Notes under the pieces: generated by a model
The model's input: only the letters and a program-made list of their open reading frames with translations
What the model was told of the DNA's origin: nothing
Database searches by the model: none
In this document: positions 1-10,504 of the stretch, piece after piece
Layout: every line of letters starts with the position of its first letter
Numbering within the stretch: the stretch's first letter is position 1
DNA from: Trichopria drosophilae
Lineage: Eukaryota > Arthropoda > Insecta > Hymenoptera > Diapriidae
Assembly (NCBI GenBank): GCA_030407085.1
Contig: CM059582.1
Span: forward strand, 198,818,001-198,882,000
Length of the DNA stretch: 64,000 bases
Reading direction: 5' to 3'
Translations under genes and position numbers: made by a program

Positions 1-294
1 AATTCCGGAAAAGACACTCCAAGGTCGTCACGAGAACAACCGCCATCGTATACGACTTTACCGAAGAGTTTGTCTTCGATACATTTACAGGAACAGATGA
101 TCCAGGAGTCTTGCATCCAGGAGCACACGGATCATCGGATCATTTCGGAACAGCAGACGATGACTTTAAGTCGCAGCAGTTCCGGACATCGAATGTCGGT
201 TCCACCAAAACCTCCTACTAGAACTACCAGTTCTTTAAGCACCACTGGCAATACTGTCAAAAAAAGAGTCCAGATTCAAGAGATATCTGTATAG
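1..294 (+). CDS. 3'-terminal coding exon of an unidentified gene (5' part outside window)
   Basis: Frame 1 is open from the first base to a TAG at 292-294, giving 97 residues of a C-terminal tail. The tail is low in hydrophobic residues and rich in Ser, Thr, Pro and Gln. It has a proline stretch (VPPKPPTRTTSS) and a basic end (KKRVQIQEISV). There is no internal methionine with a convincing start context, and the frame runs off the left edge, so this is read as a last exon rather than a whole gene. The final residues I-S-V fit the loose hydrophobic-x-hydrophobic class of PDZ ligands, which would suit the cytoplasmic tail of a membrane or scaffold protein; that is inference only. A 3' UTR with two AATAAA signals follows, supporting a real gene end. 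I do not recognise the protein. Confidence 0.55.
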   Translation, partial: NSGKDTPRSSREQPPSYTTLPKSLSSIHLQEQMIQESCIQEHTDHRIISEQQTMTLSRSSSGHRMSVPPKPPTRTTSSLSTTGNTVKKRVQIQEISV

Positions 295-880
295 CATTAG
301 TGTTCGCCCCAGGAGGGCACCATTGCACGTGCGAAACGCGTCACCTTCGTCAACTCTCAGGATGCGATCATCGAGTCGCAGTTTTAGCAGTGACCAAGTT
401 CCAAAATATTCGATACCTGTTTCAAAGTTCCAGCAATTAAAAATTACATATTTTTGGAAAGTTTTCTGGGCAAAATAACTCGAACAATACTTAAAAACGT
501 CACATGCAAAGCGTCGTTTCAGGGTAACGTCAACTCCTGTACTGCTCCAAAATACTTGGAAATACAGAATTATAAAATTAATCGAATCCATTCGATGAAA
601 GCTCTTGTGACAAATTAATGCTCAGAAACTTTCCAATTACATTCGCTGCTCAATTATAAAGAATTAATGAAACTTGTATCGAATGAAGAAAAAACTCTAT
701 GAAACTTTGATCACTTTTTAATTTTTTTTTTTTTCTATTCGACGATGGTGCGCGGTGAATTCCGACTTCGATATCAAGAAACGCAAGGACGATTCTGTGT
801 GTCGTGTGCGTTTTAAGAAATCGGAAAATAAAGTGTTATTTTCGCAACGGCAGTGGGGAATAAAATATTATTATTATGTT
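295..880 (+). terminator. Probable 3' UTR and polyadenylation signals of the first gene
   Basis: After the stop at 292-294 the plus strand has no further coding frame. AATAAA hexamers lie at 827-832 and 859-864, which are reasonable cleavage and polyadenylation signals. The exact cleavage site is not visible. Confidence 0.45.
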
Positions 881-3651
881 ACGAAGAATTTTTCCGAAGT
901 TGAGAAATAGCGGATAATATCGTATAATTTTTATCAATCGTCACTTTTGTATTAAAAATGATAAGCGACGAAGGAAATACGTCTTTGTCCTGTTCCTTTT
1001 CTGTGAATAGAAAAATTGCTGTTCTTTTATATGTTTTTATATTTTGGAGGTGTATCCCAAGTATATTAAATATAGGGTACGATTCACAGCTTAGAACCGA
1101 TTTACGTTTGGAGATATGATGAGGATCGAATACAAGTATTATCATTATATTAATTTATAGAAGATGTTCTTTGCGTTTTCTCAATCATATAAGTAATAAT
1201 CTCACAGTTGAAAAGTCGAAAGAGGCCTCGAAGGTCTCGTCGTTCGATACTTCTTTTAAAAGCTGAAAGACATGAATCTCGATTATGCGAAGGAATAAAT
1301 GCTACCGACGCATATTATGTATAAATAAAAAATATTTAAGGAATGAAAGAATCAGACAGCTTCGAATCCGTTGCGTTAAGATTCATTTTACGTTTGCTAG
1401 AATTTTATTAATTACGATCATTGTTCGTCACACACTCGTTAAAAGTTTAGACGACGTTAATTAGTTATATTATTGTAAGTATATGGGCGTTTCATAAAGC
1501 GCTCAAACGAAGAATTCACCGAAAAGTCTGGATTGAAAAAAATCTTGCAGAATTTCGATGTTTTCTGTACAGCTGTTGGATAGTTGTGTTAATATAAAAT
1601 AAAAATAGAATATTATTTTATGTAATAAATGGTGAATAAAGGGGTTTCTAATTCTCAACAACGGGAGGAGAAACTCAATTTTTCGCCTTGGATAAATGGA
1701 GTACATTTGCACTGCCAGAGAAGGAACATTCAAGTACTCGTTCAATATTTTCAACCGTCATTTGTGATTCAGGTTGACAATATTGGTCACATATGAAATG
1801 TCCAATTGTTTTCAGAAATAATGTAATATTTTCCAGAGGTTTTCTTCGGAGAATAATTTTTCTGCCACGAAAAATTGTACGTTAGGAATCGTATGCTTAT
1901 GCAATTACGAATTTAATTTGCCCATTTATATTTTGTAACATTTCAACAAAACTACATGAGAATTGTTCCATCGACATTTTTGTAAATTTCTCAACTCATT
2001 ACTCGAAAACATTAGACTCGAAGCATTTTTTCTACTCACGACTGAACCTAACCTCAAAATTGAAAGTCTTTTCCGGCTTCATACTGAAAAAATGATGTAA
2101 TAATCGACTCGAGAAAAGGAATGCGAAACTTGCGCTGTACAAATAATTGATTTAATGATATTAATCGAATTATCAAATTAATGCATCTCATTGTTGTAAT
2201 ATAAAGGAAAAGTGAAAAAAGGCCCTTCACGTCTGAATTGTAATATCGCTCGTTTCCAAAATTCGAGATTGGAGTATGTGTCACAGAAAACCGAATATCG
2301 AAATTTGTTCTCTCCTATAGATTTTCGCATTCTGACAGAGACCAATGGAGGATACATTTTCGAACGGTAAATTAATAAATCAACCGTAGGATTTATATTA
2401 GTAAGTCGTGCAGTGACGCAAACGAAATTAGCGACTGAAACCTCACGACGATAAAACCTTGTAAGAAATAACAACCCACTCTGTTAGTTGACTTAGTCCA
2501 AACAATTTGTATATTTCACTGTGAAACAATAAAACGATTTATAAGAAACATTCCTTATTATTGACTTCCTTGAAATAAATAAATAGAAAAATGATTGTAT
2601 ACTGTTTTCGAAATGATATAAATTAGTGTGAATTGTTTCGAAGCGGTAAGTATTCAATTTTTTGTACATTGTGATCATTATATTTTGTGATTTGTTTTTA
2701 ACAAAAATTTTTGAATAACATAATTTATTGACGTTTAAAATAATCACTGCCATTCCCGGTTACGGGCACCTTCACGTAACCGGCTGTGGGCACCCTTGTT
2801 TTCTCACATTTAACGCGTGTTTGGTTCAGAAATATAGCAATATCGTTGTTTATATTGACCTAACGTTCTTATATTACTTTGATGAATTGTTAATAAATTA
2901 AATGCAATGAATGTCGTCGATCGGTGCATTTGGATTCCGCTGAACATGCAAGAATTGTGATTCCGATTTTGAAGATTAGTGAATGACTAATGTGAAAGCG
3001 TGTTGTGTTCTTTTTGCTAGCGGAGGCTTTAAAGTAAATAAATTTTTATTTATTATTTGTGGTGATGTTCCTTCGTATGTTTCCATTTTTACCAGATTTT
3101 TCAAGGGTGTCCACAACCGGGTACAAATATTTTTTGTGTAAAAAATCGTCACTTCACTAAATGTATGATAACATTTTTCTTTTACAAGGAATCAATTTAA
3201 TTCTTTTACAGGAGTTAACTAAGGTATCTAGCGTTCCACTAATATACTTATGTCTGCATAATATGAATGTTGTCAAAAGTTATTCGTTAAAAACAAAAGG
3301 ATGCCGACAACCGGAGCTTTTCCCCTATACAAATATGCTATGATTATTAAATAAAACAGCCTTTTGATTACAATTCATAAGAGCATGACTTTAAAAAATG
3401 TAATATTCAAAAAAGTTGTCGTCAAATTAGTTTGAACAAAACATCTCTTCTTCAACCGTCAACTACAAACGGAATGAAGCTTGATAAACCTTTAAATTTT
3501 GCTCCAATCACGCTGTTTTAAAACGGTGAGGAAATGATCGATTTTTTACGGATAAATTTTGAATTATATTTAAAAATATTTCCAGTTGCATTTTTTAAAC
3601 TATAAACTCATGTCGATGCAGTCAATACTATCATATATGAGTAAATATAAG
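881..3651. other. Non-coding intergenic DNA
   Basis: AT-rich sequence with only short random open frames. I see no domain, splice-bounded exon or clear terminal repeats in it. Confidence 0.5.
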
Positions 3652-4032
3652 ATCCCGGGAAAAAATGATTTATATCTGGATCATATATGAACCATATATG
3701 ACCGTACATCATCATATATGATTCATATATCATCATATACGATTCGTATATAATCCAAATATGTTTATGTATTCTCATATATTGATTTTGACCTGATATA
3801 GTAATATATAATCATATATGAGCATGTATGAGAATGTATATCCCATATATATTCATATATAGCTAAATCTGATTATTTATATTTATATCAGGTCAAAATC
3901 CGTGTACGAGCATACATAAGCATATCTGGATTATATACGAATCGTATATGATGATATATGAATCATATATGATTATGTATGATCATATATGGTTCATATA
4001 TGATCCAGATATAATTCATTTTTTCCCGGGAT
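3652..4032. mobile_element. Near-perfect palindromic (foldback) element rich in ATATGA words
   Basis: The ends ATCCCGGGAAAAAATGA and its inverse complement close a single large inverted repeat of about 381 bases. Each arm is built of overlapping CATATATGA-type words, and the central parts pair as GATTTTGACCTGATATA at about 3784 with its complement at about 3884. It encodes nothing. The structure is that of a non-autonomous foldback or MITE-like insertion. No target duplication is obvious beside it. Confidence 0.7.
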
Positions 4033-4626
4033 AACAAACAATAAGTAAGGACGATTAAAGTTAATAATTCTCTTCGAATTTAACAGTTGAGACATAGTGA
4101 GGAAATGATTTTCAGGGTACATCTTTTTTGTTTATAATATAAAAAATAACTATTAACATAAATTTGTACATCTAGTACAATAGTTTAATTAATAAAAAGA
4201 CGTTTCGTAATTTTCGATCATGGGTTGTAAAAATCATTATGGACATCACTTTTTTCATAATCGATTTTTGTTCATTATCAACCATATATTCTTAATGTTA
4301 GTACAGAAAATGCAGTCAAAATTCTGAAAACAATAGGAAATTACTGTAATTTTTTTAAGAGATTACAAAAACGAATCAGTTGAAAAGTCGACGAGGGAAA
4401 TAAAATATTGGTTTCTGATGTAAACTTAGTCTTTGTTGCAAACTGAAAATAAGCGAATTGCTTTATTTAATAGCATTATATTCATTCCCTTTTAGTAGAA
4501 AAATGAGAACTCGTGAATCTCAGTGCTGTATTCTCAAATACCAGATTTATCATCAAACTCGTTGATACGTTACAATTTGCACATCTTGCTATTTATGCTT
4601 ATTACGTGCTTGAAATGACGCCCCTT

Positions 4627-5135
4627 TAACCAAGTTCTTAAAAGTCACAGTCAGCGCTGTCTCTAATTCCTCATAAAATCCTTCATAGTTTCAGTACAAA
4701 AATAAGATTTTCCTTGGAGTTTATGATAGCTATAATCCTCTCTAAAACGTTTTCCATTGTGATGGGGACATTATATTCCCAAACCAGAATATTATTAATA
4801 CCTGGTTACATTTATCATAAATGACATTCATTATGATATGATATGATATGATATAAATTTATTAAACTATGGTCATAACATAACACTACGTTACCTTAAG
4901 GTTACATACATTGTCTTACTATTTTTAACAAATAACACTATGCAAGAATATAAATCATGAAATGAAGATGCAGACAAGAATTTGAAATATGAAATGTTGA
5001 TTATATAATAAATAGTAAAAGATGTTTAACCTAGTTATTAAAAGTCGCAGTCAGCGTTGTCTCTAATTCTTCATAAAACCTTCATAGTTTCTTTTAAAAA
5101 GTAAGAATTTCCTTGGAGGTTATGATAGTTGTTAT
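4627..5135. repeat. Two direct copies (about 110 bases) flanking a LINE tail
   Basis: The segment at about 4627-4738 recurs at about 5028-5135, sharing words such as AGTCAGCG(C/T)TGTCTCTAATT and TTTCCTTGGAG. The copies are about 400 bases apart and lie on either side of the ATATC-repeat tail at 4836-4856. The arrangement suggests a tandem or nested pair of 3' ends of the same LINE family. Confidence 0.55.
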
Positions 5136-6494
5136 ATGTAGATCAAAGTTTATGTGATAATAAAGCTTGAAAAAGTACCTCTCATAGTTAGCATTTTCAA
5201 CAGAAAGGAAATGATTTTGAAGTAGAAACTTAAACCTTATGAGATTTGCAGCTATTATTATTTCAGCAGGTTGGGAAGTTCAAAGTCTAGATGCTTTGAC
5301 TGAATAAGAATTTTGATATTTAGTCATTTTCACGTGCGGTACTAATAATGTTTCACTTGTAATTCTGGTTGTTCTCAACTGCTTAAATAGCATAAATAAA
5401 TATTCTGGTTTCCTGTTATAAAAAACAGAATAGGTTAATGAGCGTAAGAAATATAGGTGTCGATATTTGAGTGGAAGCCACCCCAACAAACACCTATAAG
5501 GCTACTATGACGTCTCAGATTAAAGATAAACCCAATACGTGAGTTTCGTTAAGTTTTCGGAACTTTTCTGATTAGTCTTGGCGATATAGCAGTAAGCAAC
5601 ACAGCAGATATCTATTTCAGCGAGTTTAAGGTAATGACCAGATTCTTAATTCAATACGTTAATATATACAGTAAAAAATTTACGCTTAGAGAGACGTCAC
5701 ACACAAGACCATTCCAGGACAGACTGATCGATCCTTAAACAATTACGAAAATCTTTGACAAATAGTATCATTGAACCCTCAGTTTCCAAGTTAGAGACAG
5801 TTAAATCATTACTTTTGGAAATAATCTTTTGTGGCCCTATTATGATGGCTCCGGGTTTTGTTAGGTTTATAGCTTCTACATCTTTGACATAATTCGAAAT
5901 TGCCAGTACCTATATCGCCATTTAATTTTTTAATTATAAGAACTACTTCAGAAGGCCCATACTGGGCCACAATTTGCAGCTCGTCAGCATACAATACGTG
6001 TGAGGAAAGAGTTAAGACCCGTGATGAAGAATAGTAAGGGTCCTAGAACTGACCCTTGAGGGACACCAGCCTAGATATTACTCCAGCTTGAAAATGTAGA
6101 ATAGTTGTCACAATATATCGCTTGTTGGCGACCGAGAAGATAAGTGAATATCCATCTAAGTTCACGTGATGTTATACGCAAGCTTTTCAATTTTAAAAGT
6201 AAAAATAGAATTTGATAGTATCAAACGTCTTCGAGAAGCTAAATAGAATAAAAATTGTGAGTCTTTGATTCTCCATTCAAGTTGTAACGAACTCTGTAAC
6301 GTGGGTTAGAAAAGTTTATGTGCTGGGTCCTTTGTGAAATCCGGATCGTTTGGGATCTGACAAATTATTGCTGTTAAGAAATTCTATTAACTGATCAAAT
6401 ACCATTTTCTCTAACAGTTTAGTTAACAAAAAACACAAAATTGGGCGATAGTCAAGTGGACATAATGGGTAAGGCATCTTATTTATGGGCCTTA
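4838..6494 (-). mobile_element. Degenerate LINE, jockey/CR1-like reverse transcriptase 3' part
   Basis: Reading leftward from 6494, translation gives recognisable reverse-transcriptase blocks: PLDYRPILCFLLTKLLEKM and SGFHKGPST (6316-6480), a region with FSKTFDT near 6220, then YADELQIVAQYGPSEV at 5994-5809. The catalytic F/YADD box is changed to YADE. The typical C-terminal LGWLPLKYR plus TKYQNSYSVKASRL block lies at 5489-5280. Stops and frame shifts separate these blocks, so the copy is dead. The 3' end appears to be an AATAAA followed by an (ATATC)n tail at 4836-4856. Its upstream end is cut by a different LINE at about 6495. Confidence 0.8.
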
Positions 6495-7331
6495 CAAGTT
6501 GTTGGACATTTCGAAAGAATTGTCCATGCAACGGTTTGTCGATATGCCTTCCCTCCAACATACGGAGTTGTTCCTTCCGTATGTTAGCCCTGAGACGCAC
6601 TGGGCACAGATTGATAACTGATTCAGCCTCCTGTGCACCACTACGTCCCACGTTGAAAACCAGACCGAGGTTTCGCGCCGCTCTTTCCGCCGTGTTGTAC
6701 AAAAACGCCCCCTTCCCCTGAATTTCATGCTGATGAACTAGCATCATCAGGGGATCCTCCGTTCGATTAATCACGTCGCAAGCTGTTTCGAGGACCAATC
6801 GGTCATGCATACACTCCAGGCTTAAAAGGCCACGACCTCCCATGTTTCGGGGCAAATACAGTCATTCCACGGAAGATCTTGGATGCAAACTGCGTTGCAT
6901 TCAAATCATCTTCCGTGTGCTTCGGTCAAGATCTCTTAGCTCGTCAACGTTCCACTTCAGTGCTCCAAAAGAATAGAGCACTGGTGATACGGCCAACATA
7001 TTCGTGGCTGCCACCTTATTTCTCCCGGTCAATTCTGATGACCAGGTCTGACGGAGAATGCGCCGGTATTTCTTAATGATGGTGGTTTTAGCAGCCTGCA
7101 CATCCTGGACATGCCTTTGAGGTACGCTCAGGTATGTGTAGGCTTCTTCGGCGCTAAGGTGGCGGATGACATTTCCGTTGACGAGCTCCATATCGTTGTT
7201 ATGGGAGCCTGACCTTCCTCTGTGCAAATGAACGACTGCACACTTGTCCAATCCGAATTCCATGCCGATATCTCTCGAGTATGTGAGGGCGATGTTCAGA
7301 GATCGATGTAATTGATCTTCGCCTGATGCGT
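6495..7331 (-). mobile_element. R2-like LINE fragment (C-terminal part of reverse transcriptase ORF), inactivated
   Basis: Minus-strand translation from 7331 gives LYASGEDQLHRSLNIAL, then FGLDKCAVVHLHRGRSG (7263 onward), NMLAVSPVLYSFGALKW, ELRDLDRSTRKMI and, after the breaks, LYLPRNMGGRGLLSLECMHD. This series is characteristic of R2/R4-type LINE polyproteins (end of the reverse-transcriptase domain and the connector). Two in-frame TGA codons at 6898-6896 and 6859-6857 interrupt it without any frame shift. The 5' part of the ORF is missing. At about 6495 the frame runs directly into another LINE family. It could be a member of a related clade; the family level is secure, the clade less so. Confidence 0.75.
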
Positions 7332-7631
7332 ATAATTTATGATGAGTATAAATATATATAATTTTATTATTAGATATATATACTTATCCTCTCGGCCATA
7401 AAGAAAAATCGTATACTTCCCTCGGCTTCGCCTAGGATAAAAATTACACGCAGTCTGAGACATTCTTTATTTTACCTACTTCGTTGAGTAATGTACGTAC
7501 TATTATTTTGCAAAGATACTGAAGAGAAATATAACAAAAATTACATAAAAGTCATAACATTTGTTTTTGTATGCGTTTTATTAATAGATTTTGTTACAAA
7601 GTTGCTTCTATCAAATTATTTACGTACGAAA
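7332..7631. other. Non-coding spacer
   Basis: AT-rich sequence between the LINE fragment and the MITE pair. No open frame or terminal repeat was recognised in it. Confidence 0.4.
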
Positions 7632-7836
7632 AACCATGGTATAATAAGAAAGGTATAGCAAGGCGCACGCTAGAGAAGGGAGGAAAATCGAGAGCGACCA
7701 ACCATAATTCTGTAAGATTTTTCAGGCTGCTATATTGTTTGTGAATTCTCGAAATCGAGAAAACTTATTGTGGTGTGATTGGTTGTTCACTGCGCATCCT
7801 CCTAATTGCTATACCTTTCTGATTACACCATGCGAA
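7632..7836. mobile_element. MITE with ATGGTATAATAAGAAAGG-type terminal repeats
   Basis: The left end CATGGTATAATAAGAAAGG continues GTATAGCAA. The right end is its inverse complement with two changes (TTGCTATACCTTTCTGATTACACCATG region, 7807-7832). The interior of about 150 bases is non-coding and partly self-complementary (CGACCAACCA near 7700, TGGTTGTTC near 7780). Confidence 0.6.
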
Positions 7837-7840
7837 AAAC

Positions 7841-8136
7841 TACAGTGGCCCTCCCCTTATTTTAACTTTTCGAGTCAAGGAAGATGGCGGCTTCTTCCCT
7901 TATTTTACCGCTTCCCCTTATCCCCACCACTGGCAGTATGAGAGAATAAAAACAGAGAGAGGAGAAATAGTGATGTCCTTCTTCACATGTGCAAGCGCGC
8001 AAACATCAGTCCGCACTCTTTTTAACACTCTCAAATGGCGAATGGTGGGGGAAATCATGAGGGGAAGAAGTTAACATAATGGACGAAAAAAAGTTAAAAT
8101 AAAGAACGCAGTTAAAATAAGGGGAGGGCCACTGTA
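7841..8136. mobile_element. TA-flanked MITE (Tc1/mariner-type), TIR CAGTGGCCCTCCCC
   Basis: The element at 7843-8134 starts CAGTGGCCCTCCCCTTATTT and ends with the exact inverse complement. TA dinucleotides flank it at 7841-7842 and 8135-8136, the target duplication expected of Tc1/mariner transposases. There is no transposase inside, so it is non-autonomous. It lies only a few bases from the preceding MITE. Confidence 0.8.
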
Positions 8137-8529
8137 CATTAAATATTATTTTATTGCTCAACACGCGTCGGGCATAAATGAAACTGATGCTCAACACAAA
8201 CCGGTCTTCTGCAGTCCAAACATCCAAACAGGATTTTTTTTGTCTTTACCTGCCCTTCAGAATATTTATTGACTTTCTCTTTCTATTGTGCGGGACCAAA
8301 TATTATCCTACAAGGACCGTGTACTAAATTTATTCAATAAACAATATCATATAAAAATGATACTGAGATATTTTACTTGAACAGACAAGATTCAATAGAC
8401 TAGGTTTACATTTTTTTTTCATTAGAATATAAAAAACTTACCTTTATTGTGTCTGCTGAAACAAAAAGTATTATTTTGTGTAAATCCTTTCCTTCTCCGT
8501 TATTGCACATGTGGAATATTTTTGGTTTC

Positions 8530-8671
8530 TGAATTTCTATATTCAGCTGAATTCTCACCTGATTTCTTAAGTGAGTTCTCACATTTTCAAGTAAGATATC
8601 ATGTGAGTGCTTACATTCTAACGTGAGATCTGATGTGCGACCTCACAGTAAATTATCAGCTGAGAATTTCC
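8530..8671. repeat. Small inverted repeat with CAGCTGA and TGAG/CTCAC words
   Basis: TTCAGCTGAATTCTCAC at 8542-8558 pairs with the region ending TCAGCTGAGAATT at 8656-8668. Several CTCAC/GTGAG words lie between, so most of the interval can fold back on itself. It is probably a degraded MITE. Confidence 0.4.
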
Positions 8672-9445
8672 AGTAAGTTGACAATGCATATCATTTGATA
8701 GGCAGAATCGTCGAGGATGAAAGGTCCCTTTATATTACTTTAAAAACGGTTCTTTATTCTCAAAATAAAAACAACGAATAGCGTTGTACTTTACAATTTG
8801 TTCACTAGCTATCGCAAATGTCCTTTTTTACATAGAATACATATTTCCAACTATTATAATTATCTTCGATATATTTATTAATATCACATGTTAATTATAG
8901 AGGTCGATTACTTACACGGGAAAACTATTTTCTGTAAAAATTCTAAATCTTTTTAAAAAGTGCTTGATTCTAACTAAATACGTTCGATAACTATTGTATG
9001 AAAAGTTTTGAAAAATTTTACTAATTTTTACGGAAATTACTTTTCTTGCGTGTATGCGTATATTCTCTTCTTAATAACAGAAAGTTTCTCTATGATTAGA
9101 CATTTTATCACATTAATAACATGCATGTAATATGTCATGCATTGAATGAACTTTTGCATCTTCTGCATTATGTCTACAATTCTTTTTAAATGCATTCTTC
9201 TTGTCTTTTAGAATATTACAAAAGCAGTCAAAATATTGTATAAAATTTCAACAAAATTTATCTATCGATTGATCAGATATTGAGATTAAGTCATTAGCAA
9301 GACAGCTTAACGTTACAAATACTGTTTTCGTAGACCTGTTTAAACATTTGCACCCATTTGAAGACGGTTTTGTTATTATATTCATGTTGTTGTTTCAAAT
9401 AATAACATGACGAATCCAGGCAATGCTCGCTGAACAGAATGTTTT
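8672..9445 (-). other. Region downstream of the FG-MATH-BTB gene; 3' UTR presumed
   Basis: This lies immediately 3' of the stop codon on the minus strand and is AT-rich and non-coding. No canonical AATAAA occurs within the first 400 bases after the stop. Weaker variants (AATATA near 9375) and a more distant AATAAA (inverse TTTATT near 8875) are present, so the end of the transcript is not settled. Confidence 0.3.
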
Positions 9446-10504
9446 TCACTGAAGAGCTAAATATAAACAAAATTGTTGGGCTAAACCAGCATCCGTTTTA
9501 AGCATATCCTTGAATTCAGTGCTGTTCATTACATCTTTGGCATATTCTCTGATAAACTCCATACATCGCTTTTTGAGTTCTTTTGCTTTACTTGTTTCCG
9601 CGAGTGTAAGAATCTCTGTAATATTGGATACATTCATTAGGCAAATAAAGTAATTCTCGCATAATTCTAGAAGTCCTGATATTTCGTATTTGACTGCAAC
9701 AATCAACAATTCCTTTGCAATTTTATCCAGACCTTCCACATATTCGCAATAGATGAAACGCAACATTTCTTTAACTATGTTTGGTTGAACGTTTACTATC
9801 TTAATTTCATTATTACACTGTACATCGAGTTCAAATGATAACATTTTAGCTAATACAGGACTGCGTGCTGAAAGAATAGCACTATGTGCAGGAAACTTCA
9901 CTTCGCCAACAACTACTGATATGTCGCTATTTTCGCCACTCTCAAAAAGCTTACGCAAGTCTTTCGCTACTGATGTTTTATTTTCAGTAGTTTCTATCGT
10001 GTCCAATGGAGTATTACTTTCCTGAATAACAGTCTTCAAATTTGCAGGTTCGAACGGATACCGCAGTTGAATATAAAATTCAAGAATGCATTTTTTCTTA
10101 AGGAACATTGTATTTGATAAAGATGGCGTATATTGCAGATGCGTAACTGCAGAGTGAACAGATTTACCATTAACATCTTGGTTTGCTCGCATCAAATTGA
10201 AGCAGGGGCCCGATAAAACTCCAAACTTAGTATCTCGGAGAGTATATTCAACGTGGAAATTTGTTTCACAGTATTTCTCAAATTCTAAACCTATGAATAT
10301 ACCAGTCGTGAACTCCTTTCGACAAGTTATAGTTAGGAAAAATTTTGCATTTTTGTACCAAGGGATGCAAAATTCGGGTGATTGAATTATTCTGCAATCG
10401 TTTAGGGCACCCAAATTGGGTATTACCCACGTGTAACGAGTGGATGGAATATTCTCGCATACATTGCTAATATGTAAATCTGACTCTTCATCAACAGCTG
10501 CATT
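9446..10504 (-). CDS. Terminal exon 8: MATH and BTB/POZ domains
   Basis: A CTGTTTCAG acceptor precedes position 10504. Reading upstream in the same frame meets a TAA and no ATG, so an upstream exon is required. The 352 residues open NAAVDEESDLHI and pass into the MATH start STRYTWVIPNL. BTB hallmarks are DISVVVGEVKFPAHSAILSA and FIYCEYV, followed by a C-terminal helical segment and the TGA at 9448-9446. Similar single-exon MATH-BTB bodies are abundant and expanded in arthropods. Confidence 0.9.
   Translation of the reverse strand, partial: NAAVDEESDLHISNVCENIPSTRYTWVIPNLGALNDCRIIQSPEFCIPWYKNAKFFLTITCRKEFTTGIFIGLEFEKYCETNFHVEYTLRDTKFGVLSGPCFNLMRANQDVNGKSVHSAVTHLQYTPSLSNTMFLKKKCILEFYIQLRYPFEPANLKTVIQESNTPLDTIETTENKTSVAKDLRKLFESGENSDISVVVGEVKFPAHSAILSARSPVLAKMLSFELDVQCNNEIKIVNVQPNIVKEMLRFIYCEYVEGLDKIAKELLIVAVKYEISGLLELCENYFICLMNVSNITEILTLAETSKAKELKKRCMEFIREYAKDVMNSTEFKDMLKTDAGLAQQFCLYLALQ

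Noticed and set aside
10197..10385. Plus-strand open frame of 62 residues over the MATH-BTB exon
   Set aside because: It is antisense to a well-supported coding exon and has no domain.
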